From: Kitasatospora atroaurantiaca
GTDB taxonomy: Bacteria; Actinomycetota; Actinomycetes; Streptomycetales; Streptomycetaceae
Direction: 5' to 3'
Assembly (NCBI RefSeq): GCF_007828955.1
Contig: NZ_VIVR01000001.1
Coordinates: 2,356,001 to 2,420,000, forward strand
DNA length: 64,000 nt
Numbering within the stretch: the stretch's first letter is position 1; every line of letters begins with the position of its first letter. A model generated the notes under the pieces. That model ran no database searches. It had not been told where the DNA came from and worked only from the letters and a program-made list of their open reading frames with translations. Of the stretch, positions 59,435-64,000 are shown piece after piece. Made by a program: the position numbers and the translations under genes.

Positions 59435-61168
59435 GTGCTGATCAAACTCCTGCGGGCCCATCTGGGCCCCTATACCAAACCGATCTCCCTGCTGGTACTG
59501 CTTCAGCTCGTCTCGACCATCGGGGCGCTGTACCTGCCCACCCTCAACGCCGACATCATCGACGACGGGGTCGTGAAGGGGGACACCGGCTACATCCTGC
59601 GGATCGGCGGAGTGATGATCGCCGTCTCGCTGGCCCAGGCCGTCTGCTCGATCGGCGCGGTGTACTACGGCGCCCGTACCGCGATGGCGATCGGACGGGA
59701 CATCCGCGCCTCCGTCTTCGACCGGGTGCAGAGCTTCTCCGCGCGGGAGCTCGGCGGCTTCGGCGCGCCCTCGCTCATCACCCGCACCACCAATGACGTC
59801 CAGCAGGTCCAGATGCTGGTGCTGATGGGCTTCACCCTGATGGTCGCCGCGCCGATCATGTGCGTCGGCGGCATCGTCATGGCGCTCAACCAGGACGTAC
59901 CGCTCTCCGGGCTGCTGCTGATCGTGGTCCCGCTGCTGGGCGCCGTGGTCACCGTGCTCGTCCGCCGGCTGCGGCCGCAGTTCCGCAGCATGCAGACCAG
60001 GATCGACACCGTGAACCGGGTCCTGCGCGAGCAGATCACCGGCATCCGGGTCATCCGCGCCTTCGTGAAGGACGGCCACGAGCAGGACCGGTTCGCCGGG
60101 GCGAACCAGGAGCTCACGGACGTCTCGCTGCGGGTCGGCCGGATGATGGCCTTCATGTTCCCGTCCGTGATGATGGTCGTGAACGTCTCCAGCGTCGCCG
60201 TGATGTGGTTCGGCGGGCACCGGATCGACAGCGGCGAGATGCAGATCGGCGCCCTGACGGCGTTTCTCTCCTATCTGATGCAGATTCTGATGAGCGTCAT
60301 GATGGCCACCTTCATGTTCATGATGGTGCCGCGCGCCGAGGTCTGTGCCGAACGCATCCAGGAGGTGCTGGCCACCGAGACCAGCGTCGTCCCGCCCACC
60401 GACCCGGTCACCGAGCTGCTCCGCCGCGGCCACCTGGAGCTGCGCGAGGTCGAGTTCCGCTACCCCGGAGCCGAGGCCCCGGTGCTGCGAGGCATCGACA
60501 TCCTGGCCCGGCCCGGCGAGACCACCGCCGTGATCGGCTCGACCGGCAGCGGCAAGTCCACCCTGCTCGGCCTCGTGCCCCGGCTCTTCGACGCCACCGG
60601 CGGCCAGGTGCTGCTGGACGGCGTGGACGTACGGGAGATGTCGCCCGCCCTGATCGCCGAGTCGGTCGGGCTGGTGCCGCAGAAGCCGTACCTCTTCTCC
60701 GGCACGGTGGCCAGCAACCTGCGCTACGGCCGGCCGGACGCGACCGACGAGGAGCTCTGGCACGCGCTGGAGGTGGCGCAGGCCAAGGACTTCGTCGAGG
60801 CGCTGCCCGAAGGCCTGGACGCCCCGATCGCCCAGGGCGGCGGCAATGTGTCGGGGGGTCAGCGGCAGCGGCTGGCGATCGCCCGCGCGCTGGTGCGCAA
60901 GCCCGGGATCTACCTCTTCGACGACTCGTTCTCCGCGCTCGACTACGCGACCGACGCCAGACTCCGCAAGGCACTCTCCCAGGAGACCGCCGAGGCGACC
61001 GTGCTGATCGTCGCCCAGCGGGTCAGCACCATCAGGGACGCCGACCGCATCATCGTGCTGGACGAGGGCGCCGTGGTCGGCAGCGGCACGCACCACGAGC
61101 TGATGGCCGACAACCCGACGTACCGGGAGATCGTGCTCTCCCAGCTCACCGAGCAGGAGGCGGCGTGA
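59435..61168 (+). CDS. ABC exporter half-transporter with degenerate ATP site
   Basis: A 577-residue fused membrane/ATPase protein. Six helices occupy about 15-310, then the nucleotide-binding domain with Walker [10 protein letters not shown], signature [10 protein letters not shown] and Walker [13 protein letters not shown]. The catalytic Glu after Walker B is Asp here, so this subunit supplies the degenerate site of a heterodimer, as in TM287/TM288. The start GTG at 59435 follows GAGAG at 8 nt; the frame stays open upstream through the leader but has no good start there. Its TGA overlaps the start of the partner gene (GTGA). Lipid or drug export is likely. Confidence 0.88.
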   Translation: MLIKLLRAHLGPYTKPISLLVLLQLVSTIGALYLPTLNADIIDDGVVKGDTGYILRIGGVMIAVSLAQAVCSIGAVYYGARTAMAIGRDIRASVFDRVQSFSARELGGFGAPSLITRTTNDVQQVQMLVLMGFTLMVAAPIMCVGGIVMALNQDVPLSGLLLIVVPLLGAVVTVLVRRLRPQFRSMQTRIDTVNRVLREQITGIRVIRAFVKDGHEQDRFAGANQELTDVSLRVGRMMAFMFPSVMMVVNVSSVAVMWFGGHRIDSGEMQIGALTAFLSYLMQILMSVMMATFMFMMVPRAEVCAERIQEVLATETSVVPPTDPVTELLRRGHLELREVEFRYPGAEAPVLRGIDILARPGETTAVIGSTGSGKSTLLGLVPRLFDATGGQVLLDGVDVREMSPALIAESVGLVPQKPYLFSGTVASNLRYGRPDATDEELWHALEVAQAKDFVEALPEGLDAPIAQGGGNVSGGQRQRLAIARALVRKPGIYLFDDSFSALDYATDARLRKALSQETAEATVLIVAQRVSTIRDADRIIVLDEGAVVGSGTHHELMADNPTYREIVLSQLTEQEAA

Positions 61169-63219
61169 CCACGCCCGAGAAAACGCCCGAGAAGACACCC
61201 GAGACTACTGCGACGCCCACAACGCCCACGACACCCGCGACCAAGCTCGAGAAGCCGGCCGCGGTCAGCGACTCTCAGACCGCCGCCGCGCGGCGCGGTC
61301 CGGCCGGGCCCGCCCGCTTCATGGGCGGTCAGGGGACCGAGAAGTCGATGGACTTCAAGGGCTCCAGCCGACGCCTGCTGAAGCTGCTGCGCCCCGAGCG
61401 CGGCGCCCTCTACGGGGTGCTCACCCTCGGCGTGCTCAGCGTGGGCTGCGCGGTGATCGGGCCCAAGGTGCTCGGCCATGCCACCGACCTGATCTTCGCG
61501 GGGGTGGTCGGCAAGCACTACCCCGCAGGGGTGACCCAGGCTCAGGTGCTGGCCGACCTGCGGGCGAATGGCCAGGGCGGCATCGCCGACGTGCTCTCCA
61601 CGGTGCACTTCACCCCCGGCCAGGGCATGGACTTCAACGCCATCGGCACCGTGCTGCTCTGGGTGCTGGCGATCTACCTCGCCTCGGCCGTCTTCGGCAT
61701 CTTCCAGGGCCGGCTGGCCGCCCGCGCGATCCAGCGCACGGTGTTCCGGCTCCGCGAGTCCGTCGACGCCAAGCTCTCCCGGCTGCCGCTCAGCTACTTC
61801 GACAAGCAGCCGCGCGGCGAGGTACTGAGCCGGGCCACCAACGACATCGACAACATCGGCCAGTCCATGCAGCAGACCATGGGCCAGGTGGTGAACTCGC
61901 TGCTCACCATCATCGGCGTGCTGGCGATGATGTTCTGGATCTCACCGCTGCTGGCGCTGATCGCGCTGATCTCGGTGCCGGTCTCGGTGATGGTGGCGAC
62001 CAAGGTCGGCAAGCGCGCCCAGCCGCAGTTCGTCGCCCAGTGGAGGACCACCGGCAAGCTCAACGCGCACATCGAGGAGATGTACACCGGCCACGCGCTG
62101 GTCAAGGTCTTCGGGCGCCAGCAGGAGGCCGCGGAGACCTTCCGCAAGGAGAACGAGGCGCTCTACGCCTCCAGCTTCAAGGCCCAGTTCATCTCGGGCA
62201 TCATCCAGCCCGCGATGATGCTGATCGGCAACCTCAACTACGTACTGGTCGCCGTGGTCGGCGGTCTGCGGGTGGCCAGTGGTGCGCTGTCGATCGGCGA
62301 CGTGCAGGCCTTCATCCAGTACTCGCGGCAGTTCAGCCAGCCGCTGACCCAGGTCGCCAGCATGGCCAACCTGGTGCAGTCCGGGGTGGCCTCGGCGGAG
62401 CGGGTCTTCGAGCTGCTGGACGCCCCCGAGCAGACGCCCGAGCCGGCGATGCCCGAGCGCCCGGCGGAGCTGCGCGGCCGGGTCGCCTTCGAGGACGTCT
62501 CCTTCCGGTACGACCCGGAGAAGCCGCTGATCGACGCTCTCTCGCTCAAGGTCGAACCGGGCCACACCGTGGCCATCGTCGGCCCGACCGGCGCCGGCAA
62601 GACCACGATGGTCAACCTGCTGATGCGGTTCTACGAGGTCAGCGGCGGCCGGATCACCCTGGACGGGGTGGACATCGCCGCCATGTCCCGCGAGGAGCTG
62701 CGCTCCGGCATCGGCATGGTGCTGCAGGACACCTGGCTGTTCGGCGGCACCATCGCGGAGAACATCGCGTACGGCGCCGAGGAGGCGACCCGCGAGCAGG
62801 TGGTCGAGGCGGCGAGGGCCGCACACGTCGACCGCTTCGTCCGGACCCTGCCGGACGGCTACGACACCGTCATCGACGACGAGGGCACCGGCGTCAGCGC
62901 GGGCGAGAAGCAGCTGATCACCATCGCCCGGGCGTTCCTGGCCCAGCCGAGCATCCTCGTCCTGGACGAGGCGACCAGCTCCGTGGACACCCGTACCGAG
63001 GTGCTCATCCAGCGCGCCATGGCGCGGCTGCGCAGCGGCCGTACCAGCTTCGTGATCGCCCACCGCCTCTCCACCATCCGGGACGCCGACGTGATCCTGG
63101 TGATGGAGAACGGCTCGATCGTCGAACAGGGCTCGCACGACGAGCTGATCGCGGCCAAGGGCGCGTACGCCCGCCTGTACGAGGCCCAGTTCGCCCAGGC
63201 GGTCGCCGAGGTCGACTAG
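61165..63219 (+). CDS. ABC exporter half-transporter, canonical ATP site partner
   Basis: A 684-residue partner of the preceding subunit. The first 80 residues are a Thr/Pro/Lys-rich extension ([21 protein letters not shown]). Six helices follow, with an extra 45-residue extracellular stretch after helix 1 ([26 protein letters not shown]). The ATPase domain has Walker [10 protein letters not shown], a divergent signature VSAGEKQL and Walker [13 protein letters not shown] with the catalytic Glu. A canonical Glu here and a degenerate one in the partner mark a heterodimeric exporter. The start GTG at 61165 follows AGGAGG at 5 nt. Confidence 0.93.
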   Translation: MTTPEKTPEKTPETTATPTTPTTPATKLEKPAAVSDSQTAAARRGPAGPARFMGGQGTEKSMDFKGSSRRLLKLLRPERGALYGVLTLGVLSVGCAVIGPKVLGHATDLIFAGVVGKHYPAGVTQAQVLADLRANGQGGIADVLSTVHFTPGQGMDFNAIGTVLLWVLAIYLASAVFGIFQGRLAARAIQRTVFRLRESVDAKLSRLPLSYFDKQPRGEVLSRATNDIDNIGQSMQQTMGQVVNSLLTIIGVLAMMFWISPLLALIALISVPVSVMVATKVGKRAQPQFVAQWRTTGKLNAHIEEMYTGHALVKVFGRQQEAAETFRKENEALYASSFKAQFISGIIQPAMMLIGNLNYVLVAVVGGLRVASGALSIGDVQAFIQYSRQFSQPLTQVASMANLVQSGVASAERVFELLDAPEQTPEPAMPERPAELRGRVAFEDVSFRYDPEKPLIDALSLKVEPGHTVAIVGPTGAGKTTMVNLLMRFYEVSGGRITLDGVDIAAMSREELRSGIGMVLQDTWLFGGTIAENIAYGAEEATREQVVEAARAAHVDRFVRTLPDGYDTVIDDEGTGVSAGEKQLITIARAFLAQPSILVLDEATSSVDTRTEVLIQRAMARLRSGRTSFVIAHRLSTIRDADVILVMENGSIVEQGSHDELIAAKGAYARLYEAQFAQAVAEVD

Positions 63220-63238
63220 CCAACGGGCGACCGGGCGA

Positions 63239-64000
63239 CTAGGCACGGGACCGGCGGGACTGGTCATCTTCAGTGGGAGACAGGCTCGGCCTGTCTCCCA
63301 CTGTCGTGTCGCGGCCTTCCTTGGCCTGGGCCTGGGCCGGGCTCGGCTGCGGCCGCTGGCCCAGCAGGGTGCTGCCGAGCGCCACCGCCATGCCGAGCAG
63401 CTGAAGGGCCGTCAGCGACTGCCCGAGGGCGGCCCAGCCGATCGTGGCGGCCGACAGCGGGCTGAGCAGACCGAGGAAGGCGACGGAGGTCGCGGGCAGC
63501 CGGCCGATGCCCTGGAACCAGAGCCAGTACGCGAGCGCCGTGTTGGCCACCGCCAGGTAGCCGTACCCCAGCAGGTTCATGCCGGTGAGCGCGGGCGGCG
63601 GGCCCTCGACCAGCAGGGCGACCGGGAGCAGCATCAGCCCGCCGGCCGTCAGCTGCCACCCCGTCAGGACCAGCGGGCCGACGCCCTCCGGGCGGCCCCA
63701 GCGCTTGGCCAGTACGGTGCCGGCCGCCATGCAGGCCGCGCCCGCGAGCCCTGCGAGCACCCCGATCACGTCCAGCCGCGCGGTGGCCCGCAGCACCACC
63801 AGGGCCACCCCGAGCACCCCGGCCAGGCCCGCCAGCAGCGCGCGCCGCCCGACCCGCTCCCCCAGCAGCGGCACGGCGAGCCCGGCCGCCAGCAGCGGCT
63901 GGATCGCGCCCAGCACGGCCGCGACACCACCGGGCAGGCGGTAGGCGGCGATGAAGAGCAGCGCGAAGAACACCCCGATGTTGAGCGCCCCGAGTACGGC
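63239..64000 (-). CDS. EamA-family transporter (5' end outside window)
   Basis: At least 253 residues of a ten-helix drug/metabolite transporter (DMT superfamily, EamA), entering from the right edge as AVLGALNIGVFFALLFIAAYRLPGG. Both EamA repeats are seen (LLGERVGRRALLAGLAGVLGV in the first half and FLGLLSPLSAATIGWAALGQSLTALQLLGMAVALG in the second). The C-terminal 30 residues (EGRDTTVGDRPSLSPTEDDQ) are hydrophilic and read through a perfect 15-bp hairpin that probably ends the convergent ABC operon. Substrate unknown. Confidence 0.9.
   Translation of the reverse strand, partial: AVLGALNIGVFFALLFIAAYRLPGGVAAVLGAIQPLLAAGLAVPLLGERVGRRALLAGLAGVLGVALVVLRATARLDVIGVLAGLAGAACMAAGTVLAKRWGRPEGVGPLVLTGWQLTAGGLMLLPVALLVEGPPPALTGMNLLGYGYLAVANTALAYWLWFQGIGRLPATSVAFLGLLSPLSAATIGWAALGQSLTALQLLGMAVALGSTLLGQRPQPSPAQAQAKEGRDTTVGDRPSLSPTEDDQSRRSRA
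63271..63303 (+). terminator. Hairpin inside the 3' end of the EamA gene
   Basis: A 15-bp perfect stem (63271-63285 with 63289-63303, TCG loop) lies 51 nt past the ABC operon stop and within the last codons of the convergent EamA gene. Confidence 0.8.

Overview
The window is high-GC actinobacterial DNA. Third codon positions are almost all G or C, GTG starts are common, a CIRCE element precedes hrcA, and the order era / deaminase-like / CBS-domain protein / ybeY / phoH / RNase Z / HIT / Tricorn-type protease / rsmE / dnaJ / hrcA / hemW is the housekeeping backbone of Streptomyces and Kitasatospora. I infer a Streptomycetaceae chromosome; the genus cannot be fixed from sequence alone. No rRNA, tRNA, CRISPR array, transposase or phage gene was seen.

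Layout. (1) 1-1.3 kb: 3'-truncated pstC and a small coupled gene, minus strand. (2) 1.4-7.1 kb: a sugar-use locus. A LacI regulator diverges from an MFS transporter / alpha-beta hydrolase / GH3 beta-glucosidase operon across two tandem palindromic operators. (3) 7.2-9.0 kb: a soluble two-component pair. (4) 9.4-26 kb: a biosynthetic gene cluster. It has a SARP activator, a methyltransferase, a MerR regulator, an AfsA-type gamma-butyrolactone synthase with HAD phosphatase, ketoreductase and SnoaL-like gene, an exporter, two secreted SMP-30/lactonase-like beta-propellers, HadA/HadB-like dehydratases, a KS / chain-length-factor-like pair, an ACP, a discrete acyltransferase and a CrtI-like flavin dehydrogenase. 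(5) 26-32 kb: an NmrA-like oxidoreductase, a second two-component pair, a small membrane protein with an MMPL exporter, and a TetR regulator. (6) 32-64 kb: mostly housekeeping genes, interrupted at 34-40 kb by regulator/target pairs (AKR-LysR, DUF1772-AraC, XRE-MFS). It ends with fadD, a heterodimeric ABC exporter behind a structured leader, and a partial EamA transporter.

How the cluster may work. KS, CLF-like subunit, ACP, AT, FabG-type KR and the HadAB pair are the full complement of a highly reducing type II PKS, the class that makes polyene or cinnamoyl-lipid chains; the CrtI-like enzyme fits polyene dehydrogenation or isomerisation. The AfsA / HAD / KR operon could join such a beta-ketoacyl chain to dihydroxyacetone phosphate and give a polyene butenolide or butyrolactone. 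The secreted lactonase-like pair and the DHA2 exporter would then act on the product outside the cell. This linkage is inference from gene content. A shared 20-bp element (TATCGATAGT core) lies upstream of the methyltransferase and exporter genes, and the AfsA operon has an unusually structured leader.

Intergenic space is rich in long perfect hairpins used as terminators. A dispersed 'CAGGGGCGCGGGGAACTGCGCGA'-type repeat occurs at three loci.
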